From positions 1 to 8,887 of the forward strand of contig JAGHCE010000262.1 in assembly GCA_021160625.1 (NCBI GenBank): a DNA stretch of 8,887 bases, read 5' to 3'. Of the stretch, positions 1 through 7,426 are shown one piece after another. A program made the position numbers and the translations under genes. The DNA is from Planctomycetota bacterium. Its GTDB lineage: Bacteria > Planctomycetota > DG-23 > SLPQ01. The stretch's first letter is position 1, and each line of letters starts with the position of its first letter. The notes beneath the pieces are model-generated. The model was given only the letters and a program-made list of their open reading frames with translations. It was not told the origin of the DNA and made no database searches.

Positions 1-818
1 GCAAACTCCCCGTCGCGCTTACCGCCTCGTTCGAACCGGACACAGGCACCGTTGAGGTCCTCGGCGAAATAGAGGCGCTCGGTGACCTCCCTGCCGCTTC
101 GGCGTCCGCCGGACCAGTTCTCGGTGACCTCCACAACCGTGCACTCGTGACCGTCGACGGTCTCCTTGCCGACAAGGCTGACATCGCGTGAGGCGTGGAT
201 ACTGATTTCCTCGCCGCCACGGCGCCTGAACGTCAAATCGACGGGCACACCCTTGAGGCGGTCGCTCAGCGTGCCGGTGGCCGAGGGGAGCCCCGTGACG
301 CCAAGGCGGTCGGGCGTGAGCATCATCGCCCGAAACGGCCTGTTGTCGCTACTCGATATGAAACCTTGATAGCCGTCCTGGGTTTCGGCGAGGGCCTTGG
401 CGGTGGCGCCGTTGGTGGCGTACTTGAACGCGTTGGTGACCTGCCCGGATTCGGTGGTCCGGACGATCCGGCCGTCGATGCCGAACTTGTCGCCGGATTT
501 CGCCCAGCCAAGCGAAGTGGTAACGGCGCCGCCCGAGCGCCACCGTGGCGCGGAGACTTGCGATGAGGGGCGCCGGCGCGGCGCGGAACCTCCCGACGCG
601 GGGCGTCGGGGAGCGCCTTCGGCAGGCCTGCTGCGTATGCGGGGCGCGGGCGTTGTCTCGAAGGAGAACTGCGCCTGGACGCCGTCGAAACGCCGCTGGC
701 GGTCGACGGCCCTGTCGATGAGCATTTCCAGGGTGCCATCGTCTTGTGAGAAGCAGGCGGGCAAAAAGAGGACCAGAAGCGCAATACCCGCCACAACCAA
801 CACCGCCCGGTATCTCAT
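1..818 (-). CDS. Probable exported lipoprotein, LolA/LppX-like (3' end off window)
   Basis: The minus-strand frame is open from an ATG at 816-818 to base 1 (272 codons plus two bases), so the C-terminus is missing. A GGAGG Shine-Dalgarno lies at 828-832, 9 nt before the ATG. Residues 1-22 form a short basic start, a hydrophobic core and FLPAC. Cys22 could be a lipidated cysteine, but Pro at the -2 position is not classical, so simple signal-peptidase export is also possible. Residues 57-97 are rich in Arg, Pro, Ala and Ser and look like a low-complexity insert. The rest looks like alternating beta strands, with segments such as FKYATNG, LVGKETVDGHECTVVEV and ERLYFAEDLNGACVRFE. This pattern (plain N-terminal helix with FDGVQAQFSFE, then 'vGkEtvdGhec.vve' and 'rlyfaedln') recalls the LolA/LppX lipoprotein-sorting fold. 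That family call is inference. The reading frame itself is well supported, because no other frame here combines a ribosome site, an export signal and a promoter. Confidence 0.8.
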   Translation of the reverse strand, partial: MRYRAVLVVAGIALLVLFLPACFSQDDGTLEMLIDRAVDRQRRFDGVQAQFSFETTPAPRIRSRPAEGAPRRPASGGSAPRRRPSSQVSAPRWRSGGAVTTSLGWAKSGDKFGIDGRIVRTTESGQVTNAFKYATNGATAKALAETQDGYQGFISSSDNRPFRAMMLTPDRLGVTGLPSATGTLSDRLKGVPVDLTFRRRGGEEISIHASRDVSLVGKETVDGHECTVVEVTENWSGGRRSGREVTERLYFAEDLNGACVRFERGGKRDGEF

Positions 819-839
819 TGCGCGGTTCCTCCAAGCGTC

Positions 840-857
840 TCCGCCACCAGGGGCGGA
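840..857. other. Small hairpin in the lipoprotein-gene leader
   Basis: TCCGCC (840-845) and GGCGGA (852-857) are perfect inverted arms around a 6-nt loop. On the minus-strand transcript the hairpin lies just upstream of the GGAGG ribosome site at 828-832. It could affect translation, but a 6-bp stem in GC-rich DNA may be chance. Confidence 0.3.
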
Positions 858-904
858 CCTTACACATTACCTTTCAACACACGAGAGGTGTTCTTGTTTC
901 ACTG

Positions 905-933
905 ATTATCCACAATTGGCGCGCCTATGACAA
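905..933 (-). promoter_or_regulatory. Sigma70-type promoter for the lipoprotein gene
   Basis: On the minus strand, TTGTCA (928-933) is followed after exactly 17 bp by GATAAT (905-910). Each hexamer matches consensus at 5 of 6 positions. Transcription would start near 898, giving a leader of about 80 nt before the ATG at 818. The -10 overlaps a perfect DnaA box. Confidence 0.65.
906..914 (+). promoter_or_regulatory. Perfect DnaA box (TTATCCACA)
   Basis: The sequence TTATCCACA is identical to the strongest E. coli-type DnaA boxes. It is the only perfect copy I saw in the window and lies in intergenic DNA. It covers five bases of the minus-strand -10 hexamer and four bases of its spacer. DnaA bound here would be expected to block RNA polymerase at that promoter. 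It lies about 6.8 kb from dnaA, so a role as part of oriC is not supported by this window. Confidence 0.6.
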
Positions 934-943
934 CTCGCGTTCG

Positions 944-971
944 TTGCGCGCGGCGGGGGAGGGGCTATAAT
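944..971 (+). promoter_or_regulatory. Sigma70-type promoter for the gene at 1018
   Basis: A perfect TATAAT -10 lies at 966-971. TTGCGC at 944-949 serves as the -35, with a 16-bp spacer. Transcription would start near 978. The promoter is back to back with the minus-strand lipoprotein promoter, and the two -35 elements are 10 bp apart. Confidence 0.65.
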
Positions 972-1017
972 GGCGTGAGATAAACGGGGCGCTATGTGGC
1001 GAGGACGAGGAGAGGAT

Positions 1018-1503
1018 TTGAGCGGTCCGGCAGCATACGACGCTGAAGTGATGCGGATGGTCAGGAACCTCCGCAGGGCCAGGCGCGCCTTTATGGACGC
1101 GGTGGTTGAGCTCGGGCCGGGGGCACTGGAGCGGATACTGGACGAGTCGGGCTGGACGGTGCGGCGGTTGATTGAGTACTCCCGCGCGACCGAACGGCTT
1201 CACTTCACCAAGATGTATCACTTCTTCAACAGCGAGGACGTGAAGATCTTCGATTCGCCGGCGGCGTCGCTCGACCACATTCACCCGGCGGATATGGAGA
1301 TGAGCCTTGCGGCCGAATGCTCCCAGGTCTGGCTTGCCGGGCGCGAGACGGAGATGTGGCTCGACCTTATCATCGGCGAGGACCTCGACTGCTCACGCCC
1401 ACCATCGGCCGAATGGCCCCGGGGCGGCTGGAGCATCCGAGGCGTCTTCCGGAACATCACGTCCCTCTACCGCGAAAAGGCCGGGACGCTCAAAGGCCTG
1501 TAA
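1018..1503 (+). CDS. Hypothetical protein, possibly a divergent DinB/YfiT-like helical bundle
   Basis: I chose TTG at 1018 (161 aa) because GGAG at 1009-1012 sits 5 nt upstream and purine-rich AGGAGAGG would otherwise be coding. An in-frame ATG at 994 (169 aa) has no good ribosome site, but it cannot be excluded. The protein appears all-helical, with no signal peptide or membrane segment. Two segments recall DinB/YfiT proteins: GWTVRRLIEYSRATERLHF near the N-terminal third and GWSIRGVFRNITSLYREKAG at the C-terminus. They resemble the 'W-s-v-r-e-v-l-x-H-l' helices of that superfamily. The metal-ligand histidines expected in those helices are absent (Tyr-Ser and Asn-Ile at the equivalent places), so a thiol-transferase or metal-dependent activity should not be assumed. 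The similarity is by eye only. The gene has its own promoter and appears monocistronic. Confidence 0.7.
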   Translation: MSGPAAYDAEVMRMVRNLRRARRAFMDAVVELGPGALERILDESGWTVRRLIEYSRATERLHFTKMYHFFNSEDVKIFDSPAASLDHIHPADMEMSLAAECSQVWLAGRETEMWLDLIIGEDLDCSRPPSAEWPRGGWSIRGVFRNITSLYREKAGTLKGL

Positions 1504-1574
1504 CGCATACGTCTTTCAGCACGGGAAAATATACCGTAGCGAGGCACGGCTGGCACGCGGAAGGCCAGTTGATT

Positions 1575-1595
1575 GCCACGGGCAACGCCCGTGGC
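1575..1595. repeat. Perfect 9-bp palindromic hairpin
   Basis: GCCACGGGC (1575-1583) and GCCCGTGGC (1587-1595) are exact inverted arms around an AAC loop. No T-run follows on either strand, so this is not a standard intrinsic terminator. A strong, compact palindrome in intergenic DNA suggests a REP-like repeat or a 3'-end stabilising structure of the upstream transcript. Confidence 0.55.
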
Positions 1596-1609
1596 CCCCA
1601 TAGCAGAAA

Positions 1610-1624
1610 GGGGTCGAAGACCCC
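1610..1624. other. Second 6-bp hairpin
   Basis: GGGGTC (1610-1615) and GACCCC (1619-1624) flank a GAA loop. On the minus strand it is followed by TTTC only, too short for a confident terminator. It stands 14 bp after the larger palindrome. Confidence 0.35.
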
Positions 1625-1731
1625 CCTCCCTTCCGACATTCACTCAAGAAACCCTTGCTGCACGTCCGACATCTCCGATGGCGGACTATTCGTGCTTTGC
1701 ACATCGAACAGAGCACTCGTGAGGTGTAGGC

Positions 1732-2526
1732 TTGGTCACGGTTTTGGGAAGCACAATCGAGAACCTGATTTCGCTCATCCGTGGGGCCGGGAGGTTTTCA
1801 CGGTTTTCGGGCTCGGCGGTTGCAGGGGCTTTCGTCGAGAGACCCAAGCGCCGTGTGATACTGCCGCTGATGATGCAAATCGGCCTGCAATCGGTCCCCG
1901 TAATCCTGGCAACGGGTGCCTTTGTAGGGATGGTGCTGGCCGTCCAGATATACGGCCAGCTGCACAGGATGGGGGCTGAGTCGCTTTCCGGGGCGATAAT
2001 CAACTACTCGATAGTGGCGGAACTCGGCCCGGTCCTGGCGGCGGTGATACTTGCGGGGCGCATAGGGGGCGCGATGGCCGCCGAGCTCGGCACGATGAAA
2101 GTGACCGAGCAGATAGACGCCCTGAGGACGCTCGGGGCCGACCCGGTGAACTACCTCGTGACGCCGAGGTTTCTGGCGTGCCTGGTCCTGGTGCCGATGC
2201 TGACGCTCTACAGTGACGCCATCGGCATTATCGGCGGCTACATAATGAGCGTCAAGTATTTCCACGTATCGGAGTTTTTCTACTGGCACCAGACGAAGAT
2301 GTTCATCGAAAACTGGGACCTGATGGTGGGAATGGTCAAGTCAATCTACTTCGGCGGCGCGATAGGGCTCATCTGCTGCTACAAGGGCTTCCAGGCCAAG
2401 CAAGGCGCCGAGGGCGTGGGCCGCGCAACGACAAATGCCTTCGTGGCGTCGTTCGTCGCGATACTCGTAGGCAACTTCTTTATGTCGCTTTTCTTCAGGT
2501 CCCTGTATACGTTCCTTTACGAGTGA
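1732..2526 (+). CDS. mlaE: MlaE-family ABC transporter permease (phospholipid transport)
   Basis: This 264-aa integral inner-membrane protein is close to the usual MlaE length of about 260 aa. It matches the MlaE/TGD1/YrbE permease family: a basic N-terminal part, a VPVILATGAFVGMVLAVQ helix, and the conserved core ELGPVLAAVILAGRIGGAMAAELGTMKVTEQIDALRTLG split over residues about 96-134, followed by LVTPRFLACLVLVPML. Several hydrophobic helices follow to the C-terminus. The ELGP...RIGGAMAAELGTM...EQIDAL signature is diagnostic of the family. In known systems MlaE pairs with MlaF and an MCE protein (MlaD) to move phospholipids between inner and outer membrane. The start is TTG at 1732 because an in-frame TGA lies at 1720-1722; GAGGTG (1721-1726) provides the ribosome site 5 nt away. 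The stop overlaps mlaF by 4 bp, which suggests translational coupling. Confidence 0.93.
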   Translation: MVTVLGSTIENLISLIRGAGRFSRFSGSAVAGAFVERPKRRVILPLMMQIGLQSVPVILATGAFVGMVLAVQIYGQLHRMGAESLSGAIINYSIVAELGPVLAAVILAGRIGGAMAAELGTMKVTEQIDALRTLGADPVNYLVTPRFLACLVLVPMLTLYSDAIGIIGGYIMSVKYFHVSEFFYWHQTKMFIENWDLMVGMVKSIYFGGAIGLICCYKGFQAKQGAEGVGRATTNAFVASFVAILVGNFFMSLFFRSLYTFLYE

Positions 2527-3335
2527 GGGCCATCGTGGCCGACATCCCCACACAGGCAGACACCACCGCGTCCGGCGAGCCCGTCATCGAGGTAAACGAC
2601 GTCTGGAAAAGGTTCGGCTCCCTGGAGGTGCTCAAGGGCATTTCGCTTGCGGTCGGCCGCGGGGAAACGCTCGTCATCATCGGCGCTTCCGGCTGCGGCA
2701 AATCCGTGCTTCTCAAGCACATCATAGGACTGCTCCGGCCGGACAGCGGCAGCGTGGTTTTCGACCGGCAGGAGATTTCCACAATGCCCAAGATGCAGCT
2801 GGCGCAGGTGCGGCGGCGCTTCGGGATGGTCTTTCAAGGCGCGGCGCTTTTCGACAGTTTCTCGGTCAAGGAGAACGTGGCCTTCGGGTTGCGCCGTCAC
2901 ACGGACTACTCTGAGGAGAAGATGTCCGCCGTCGTCGCCGAGAAACTGCGCCTCGTGGGCCTGGTGGGCCTGGAGCAGAAGATGCCGGGGGAGCTCTCCG
3001 GCGGGATGAAAAAGCGCGTGGGAATTGCGCGGGCGATTGCGCTTGAGCCGGAGGTACTCCTCTACGACGAGCCCACCACCGGCCTCGACCCCATAATGGC
3101 CGACGTCATAAACGAACTCATCCTGCGCGTCCAGAAAAGCCAGAACGCCACCTCGGTCGTCGTCACCCACGATATGCAGAGCGCCTACAAGGTGGCTACG
3201 AGGATCGCGATGCTCCACGACGGCAGGATAATAGAGGTCGGCAGCCCCGAAGAGATACAAAACACCCACAACCCCACCGTCTCGCAGTTTATCCGAGGCG
3301 AGGCCGGGGACCTCATCGACACCGCCCTCGGATAA
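2523..3335 (+). CDS. mlaF: MlaF-family ABC transporter ATP-binding protein
   Basis: This 270-aa cytoplasmic ATPase energises the MlaE permease. All the ABC nucleotide-binding motifs are intact: Walker A GASGCGKS (54-61), Q-loop Gln105 in MVFQGAALFDS, signature LSGGMKKR (158-165), Walker B VLLYDEP (178-184, with Asp182 and Glu183), a D-loop at GLDP, and the H-loop His216 in VTHDM. The signature LSGGMKKR and the GAALFDSFSVKENV stretch are typical of the MlaF/TGD3 subgroup rather than of importers. Two starts are plausible. GTG at 2523 overlaps the mlaE stop (GTGA). GTG at 2535 has GAGGG (2525-2529) 5 nt upstream and would give 266 aa. No mlaD-like MCE gene follows; the next gene is convergent. 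Confidence 0.94.
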   Translation: MRAIVADIPTQADTTASGEPVIEVNDVWKRFGSLEVLKGISLAVGRGETLVIIGASGCGKSVLLKHIIGLLRPDSGSVVFDRQEISTMPKMQLAQVRRRFGMVFQGAALFDSFSVKENVAFGLRRHTDYSEEKMSAVVAEKLRLVGLVGLEQKMPGELSGGMKKRVGIARAIALEPEVLLYDEPTTGLDPIMADVINELILRVQKSQNATSVVVTHDMQSAYKVATRIAMLHDGRIIEVGSPEEIQNTHNPTVSQFIRGEAGDLIDTALG

Positions 3336-3368
3336 AAAAAGCAGGCCGCCCGTACCCGACGGCCCGCT
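3334..3368 (-). terminator. Rho-independent terminator for the protease operon
   Basis: On the minus strand, AGCGGGCCG pairs with CGGCCTGCT (plus-strand arms 3360-3368 and 3340-3348, 8 of 9 bases paired). The hairpin is followed at once by seven T residues (plus-strand A-run 3334-3340). This fits termination of transcripts from the minus-strand operon about 105 nt after the protease stop. The A-run directly follows the mlaF stop codon, so the terminator abuts the convergent gene. On the plus strand no T-run follows the hairpin, so mlaF termination is not explained by the same element. Confidence 0.7.
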
Positions 3369-3385
3369 GTCTCAAACCAGGCGTT

Positions 3386-3416
3386 TCCACCCGCATCCCG
3401 CGCGGGGAGGCATCAC
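3386..3416. repeat. 31-bp direct repeat, copy 1
   Basis: This copy begins TCCACCCGCATCC and ends ATCAC. It matches copy 2 (3446-3476) at 26 of 31 positions with no gap, offset by exactly 60 bp. It lies between the htrA stop and its terminator and contains a self-complementary CCCGCGCGGG core (3397-3406). Confidence 0.6.
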
Positions 3417-3445
3417 GGGCCAGGCTCCCTCGCCCCTACAGGTGC

Positions 3446-3472
3446 TCCACCCGCATCCGGCAGGGGAAGGCG

Positions 3473-3476
<4 letters not shown>
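3446..3476. repeat. 31-bp direct repeat, copy 2 (overlaps the protease stop codon)
   Basis: This is the second copy of the 31-bp repeat. It includes the stop codon of the minus-strand protease gene (3473-3475). The differences from copy 1 are concentrated in the centre, and the outer 13 bp on the left are identical. Confidence 0.6.
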
Positions 3477-5026
<1,550 letters not shown>

Positions 5027-5069
5027 CTCTTACCTCCTTTTGGGAAAAATGTCTTCGGAGTCCCTGCAG

Positions 5070-5115
5070 TGACACAGCGCCCGCTGCCGGGCACGCCGCC
5101 GCCGGCATTGTGTCA
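5070..5115 (-). promoter_or_regulatory. Inverted-repeat structure between anti-sigma and protease genes
   Basis: TGACACA (5070-5076) and TGTGTCA (5109-5115) are exact inverted arms. Inside them, GCCCG (5079-5083) and CGGGC (5088-5092) form another perfect hairpin with a CTGC loop. The outer right arm contains the anti-sigma stop codon (5113-5115). The structure lies about 30 nt upstream of the strong htrA ribosome site. It could be an mRNA processing or stability element, or an operator. No T-run follows on the minus strand, so it is not a full terminator. Confidence 0.4.
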
Positions 5116-5763
5116 GGGGCTCTTGGTTTGCGCTGGGATCTGCGCCTTGTCGATGGACCTGAGCCTCGCTTCGAGCTCGGCCACCCGGCTTTCGAGGAGC
5201 TGGTAGTCGGCCCTCCCAACAACGTCATCGCGCCACACGAGCCTCGCGGCGGGAATGCCGTGGAAGACGCCCGGCTGCCGCAGGACAAGGGAATTGTCAC
5301 CTTTCTGCTGGAAGGCAACGGGCCTGTAGTAGGGAGACGAGCCGTCGAAGACCAGGTACGCATTCACCGGGTAAGGCGCCGTAGCCGGCTGCGCCACGGC
5401 GGGCTGCTGGTCGTCCGGCGATCCGATATGCGGCAAGAGGACCGTGGCGACGATAAATACCGCCGCCGCGGCCGCCGCAACACCACCCATAAACTGCCAC
5501 CTCACCACCGGCTGGACCTTGCGGCCCCTGCGGACGTCCACTTCATCGAGACGCCTTGAAAGCGCCCGGCCGAAGGCCTTGCCCGCAACCGGCACATCCG
5601 CCGCAGCCTCCCTGAGGGCGACGAGCGCCTCGCGGTATTCGCCAAGTTTCCGCGAACACCGAGGGCACTTCTCCACGTGCGCCAGGACCTCTTCGCTTTC
5701 GTGGTCCTCGAGTTCCCCGGACGCCAGAGCTGCGAGCAGTTCTCCTGCTTCACGGCAATTCAT
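5113..5763 (-). CDS. Membrane anti-sigma factor with zinc-finger (zf-HC2/ZAS) domain
   Basis: The 216-aa protein begins MNCREAGELL and carries the zinc anti-sigma signature His29-x3-Cys33-x2-Cys36 (HVEKCPRC), with Cys3 as a possible fourth ligand. This N-terminal cytoplasmic domain (1-55) should bind and inhibit the ECF sigma factor encoded just upstream. A single membrane segment lies at about 89-111 (WQFMGGVAAAAAAVFIVATVLL), preceded by an Arg/Lys-rich stretch consistent with N-in topology. The outer part has a Gln/Pro/Ala linker (115-132), a small region with YLVFDGSSPYYRPVAFQQ, and a final heptad-like coiled coil (187-203, LLESRVAELEARLRSI). Its start ATG overlaps the sigma stop TGA by 4 bp on the minus strand (ATGA), a typical coupling of sigma and anti-sigma synthesis. 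I do not recognise the periplasmic domain. It is the expected stress sensor or cleavage region. Confidence 0.88.
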   Translation of the reverse strand: MNCREAGELLAALASGELEDHESEEVLAHVEKCPRCSRKLGEYREALVALREAAADVPVAGKAFGRALSRRLDEVDVRRGRKVQPVVRWQFMGGVAAAAAAVFIVATVLLPHIGSPDDQQPAVAQPATAPYPVNAYLVFDGSSPYYRPVAFQQKGDNSLVLRQPGVFHGIPAARLVWRDDVVGRADYQLLESRVAELEARLRSIDKAQIPAQTKSP

Positions 5764-6350
5764 CTCACATCACTCCCATCAACACTCGCGTGCCACCGGT
5801 CTCTGAAAAGGGCCCGCGCCCGATGAAGACGCCATCTCACGGTGGCGGCCTGCGTGTCGGTTATCCTGGATATTTCCCGTATCTCCAACCCTTCTATTTC
5901 CCTCAAGACCAGCACCAGCCGGTACTTGTCCGGCAGCAGGTCGAGAAGCTCCCAAACCACGCCGGCGCGTTCCTTCCTCTCGGCCGCTTCAGCGGGCCCC
6001 TCGACCGGGGAGACCTGGCGCTCTTCCAGACCTTCGGGCAGATACGTAAATGTCTTTCTGCGCCGCAGCCTGTCGAGGGCGAGGTTGGTCGTGATGCGTC
6101 TGAGCCACGTCGCCACGCTCCACTTCGGGTTGTAGCGCGCGGCATTCTCCCAGGCCCGTACGAAGGCGTCCTGCGCACAGTCAAGGGCCTCATCGCGCGA
6201 GCCAAGCACCCGGTAGGCCAGAGCCACGACCATATTCGTGTAGTCACGCACTATGATGTCAAAAGACGCCCGGTCGCCTCTGCCCGCCTTTACCATAGCC
6301 GCACGGGAGTCGTCTGGAGGTCTCTTCGAAGGCGATCCTGTCTCGGGCAT
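5760..6350 (-). CDS. ECF (RpoE/SigW-type) RNA polymerase sigma factor
   Basis: I place the start at ATG 6350 (196 aa) because AAAAGG lies 6 nt upstream. Alternatives are ATG 6365 (201 aa, weak ribosome site), ATG 6443 and TTG 6455 (231 aa); these longer N-termini are Arg/Lys/Ser-rich and not family-like. With the 196-aa numbering, region 2 spans about 20-100 and contains DYTNMVVALAYRVLGSRDEA, then LDCAQDAFVRAWENAARY and WLRRITTNLALDRLRRRK, the core-binding and -10 recognition helices. An acidic linker rich in Glu and Pro follows. Region 4 is at about 135-186: LLDLLPDKYRLVLVLREIEG, then LEIREISRITDTQAATVRWRLHRAR, the helix-turn-helix for the -35. No region 1.1 or 3 is present, as expected for ECF factors. 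It is the first gene of the operon with the anti-sigma factor and HtrA protease. Confidence 0.93.
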   Translation of the reverse strand: MPETGSPSKRPPDDSRAAMVKAGRGDRASFDIIVRDYTNMVVALAYRVLGSRDEALDCAQDAFVRAWENAARYNPKWSVATWLRRITTNLALDRLRRRKTFTYLPEGLEERQVSPVEGPAEAAERKERAGVVWELLDLLPDKYRLVLVLREIEGLEIREISRITDTQAATVRWRLHRARALFRDRWHASVDGSDVR

Positions 6351-6503
6351 CTGCGACCTTTTCATTCTACTTACGAAAAATGAACGGGGCCGTTTGAGTT
6401 TTCCGTCCGACTCGCGCCCCTTCAGCGACGATATTCTAAGCATACGGGGCCCCAATAGCCGAAAAAATTATTCAGTTGAGGTCTTGTCGGCGGAAACAGG
6501 CAT
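6351..6503. promoter_or_regulatory. Shared upstream region of sigma operon and acetyltransferase gene
   Basis: These 153 bp separate two divergent genes and must hold both promoters. On the minus strand TAGAAT (6433-6438) could be a -10 for the sigma operon, but no good -35 stands 16-18 bp away. On the plus strand a GAAC ... CGTC pair in 6374-6400 resembles an ECF promoter but its spacing is about 2 bp too long. An AT-rich patch (6461-6475) and a GGGGCCCC palindrome (6446-6453) are the other visible features. I cannot assign promoters firmly. Confidence 0.35.
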
Positions 6504-7415
6504 ATGGATATGAATACAGGGGCATTCTTTCCTGAGACCCTCAGGGCCATCGAAGTCGACAGGCGGCAGACAGGCGTTCTGGAGGAGTATTTCCGGAAGG
6601 TCCTGGGGCACCGGGTATCCGCCGGGCTTCTTCGCAAGGCGCTTGCGGACGCGGTTTCCGGGCGGATCATCGCCGTGAAAGACGCCGACGGGCCGCTTCT
6701 GCTGGTACCTTTCACCTGTAACGCGGACGATACCGCGCAGCTGGGAGCGCCGCTTTTTTCCCCCCGTGCCGCAGGCGCAGAGCCAGCCGCCATTGAGGCG
6801 GCCGCGCGCCAAATCGGGAAGCTCGGCGCGGATGTGCTGCTTGCTCCCGTCCCCGTCGGGAGCCCTGCCGAGGCCCATTTTGAGCGGGCGGGCTTTCACC
6901 CGGGCCCCAAGCTTTTAGAGGTCTCGCGCGCAACACCAACACCGCAAGAGCCGGGCCCCCGGCAGCCGGGCTGGACGTTCTACAACGGCACAAGGCGGCT
7001 GCGTTTCGCCGAGGTCTTTTACCGCACGCTCGAAGGCAGCCTTGACGTTCCGGAGCTGCCGGTCTGCCGGGACGGCGAGGTCCTGATGCGCACCTTCGAG
7101 GAGAGGGGCCGGTTTGAAGCCGAGGACTTCGCGATCCTGGAGACGCCCGAGGGACCGGCGGGAGTATTGTTCGTCGTGGAGACGGCAGGCGAGCTCGAGA
7201 TCGTCTATTTCGGCGTGGTCCAGGCGATGCGCAGCAGAGGGTTCGGGCAAGTGCTGCTGACTAAGGCGTTTGAGCGGGCGGTGCACCACGGGGCCGGCCG
7301 GATAAGGGCGGCGGTCGATTCGAGGAACGCGCCGGCGCTGGAGATCTACAGGAGGCTGGGCTTCAGCGAAAAGCGTGCCGTTCGGGTGTACATAAAGCGC
7401 CCGAAAAAATCTTGA
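6504..7415 (+). CDS. GNAT-family N-acetyltransferase, probably two tandem GNAT domains
   Basis: This 303-aa soluble protein should transfer an acyl group, usually acetyl, from CoA to an unknown amine. The C-terminal half (about 160-300) is a clear GNAT domain. Motif A is LEIVYFGVVQAMRSRGFGQ, with the CoA-pyrophosphate loop Arg243-x-x-Gly246-x-Gly248. Motif B is VDSRNAPALEIYRRLGF (271-287), with the Asn and Tyr typical of the family. The N-terminal half ends in EAHFERAGF (123-131), which mimics the GNAT 'y...GF' end, but it lacks the Q/R-x-x-G-x-G loop. This suggests a degenerate first domain, as in some two-domain GNATs such as mycothiol synthase (comparison only). A Pro-rich linker (144-155) separates the halves. 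ATG 6504 is the first start, and a second in-frame ATG lies at 6510; the ribosome site is weak (ACAGG). It is divergent from the sigma operon and co-directional with dnaA, with no operon partner. Confidence 0.85.
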   Translation: MDMNTGAFFPETLRAIEVDRRQTGVLEEYFRKVLGHRVSAGLLRKALADAVSGRIIAVKDADGPLLLVPFTCNADDTAQLGAPLFSPRAAGAEPAAIEAAARQIGKLGADVLLAPVPVGSPAEAHFERAGFHPGPKLLEVSRATPTPQEPGPRQPGWTFYNGTRRLRFAEVFYRTLEGSLDVPELPVCRDGEVLMRTFEERGRFEAEDFAILETPEGPAGVLFVVETAGELEIVYFGVVQAMRSRGFGQVLLTKAFERAVHHGAGRIRAAVDSRNAPALEIYRRLGFSEKRAVRVYIKRPKKS

Positions 7416-7426
7416 AAAAAGTTCAG

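Larger units (their letters stand above)
1504..1731. other. 228-bp intergenic region with no gene
   Basis: No credible coding frame is present. A 66-codon minus-strand frame here has no ribosome site and a Cys/Arg-rich, non-protein-like composition. The region contains two perfect hairpins (1575-1595 and 1610-1624). I found no convincing -35/-10 pair for mlaE, although mlaE should have its own promoter here. Confidence 0.5.

Noticed and set aside
397..930. Long plus-strand open frames opposite the left-edge gene
   Set aside because: They run against a minus-strand gene that has an export signal, a ribosome site and a promoter. Their products are Arg/Pro/Ala-rich with no recognisable pattern. 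High GC makes such frames common.
1516..1716. Cys-rich 66-aa minus-strand frame in the gap before mlaE
   Set aside because: CxxC-like pairs looked zinc-binding, but there is no ribosome site, the frame crosses two perfect hairpins and the composition is not protein-like.
2517..3269. 250-codon minus-strand frame opposite mlaF
   Set aside because: It is the complement of a certain ABC ATPase gene; the product is His/Asp/Arg-rich and unlike a protein family. The 315-codon minus frame opposite dnaA (7646-8593) is rejected for the same reason.
3340..3368. Hairpin as a terminator for mlaF on the plus strand
   Set aside because: The T-run exists only on the minus strand (plus-strand A-run before the hairpin). 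On the plus strand no T-run follows.
6374..6400. ECF-like promoter (GAAC ... CGTC) reading toward the acetyltransferase
   Set aside because: The distance between the two elements is about 2 bp longer than usual for ECF promoters and the flanking bases do not match. It would also lie over 100 bp from the start codon.
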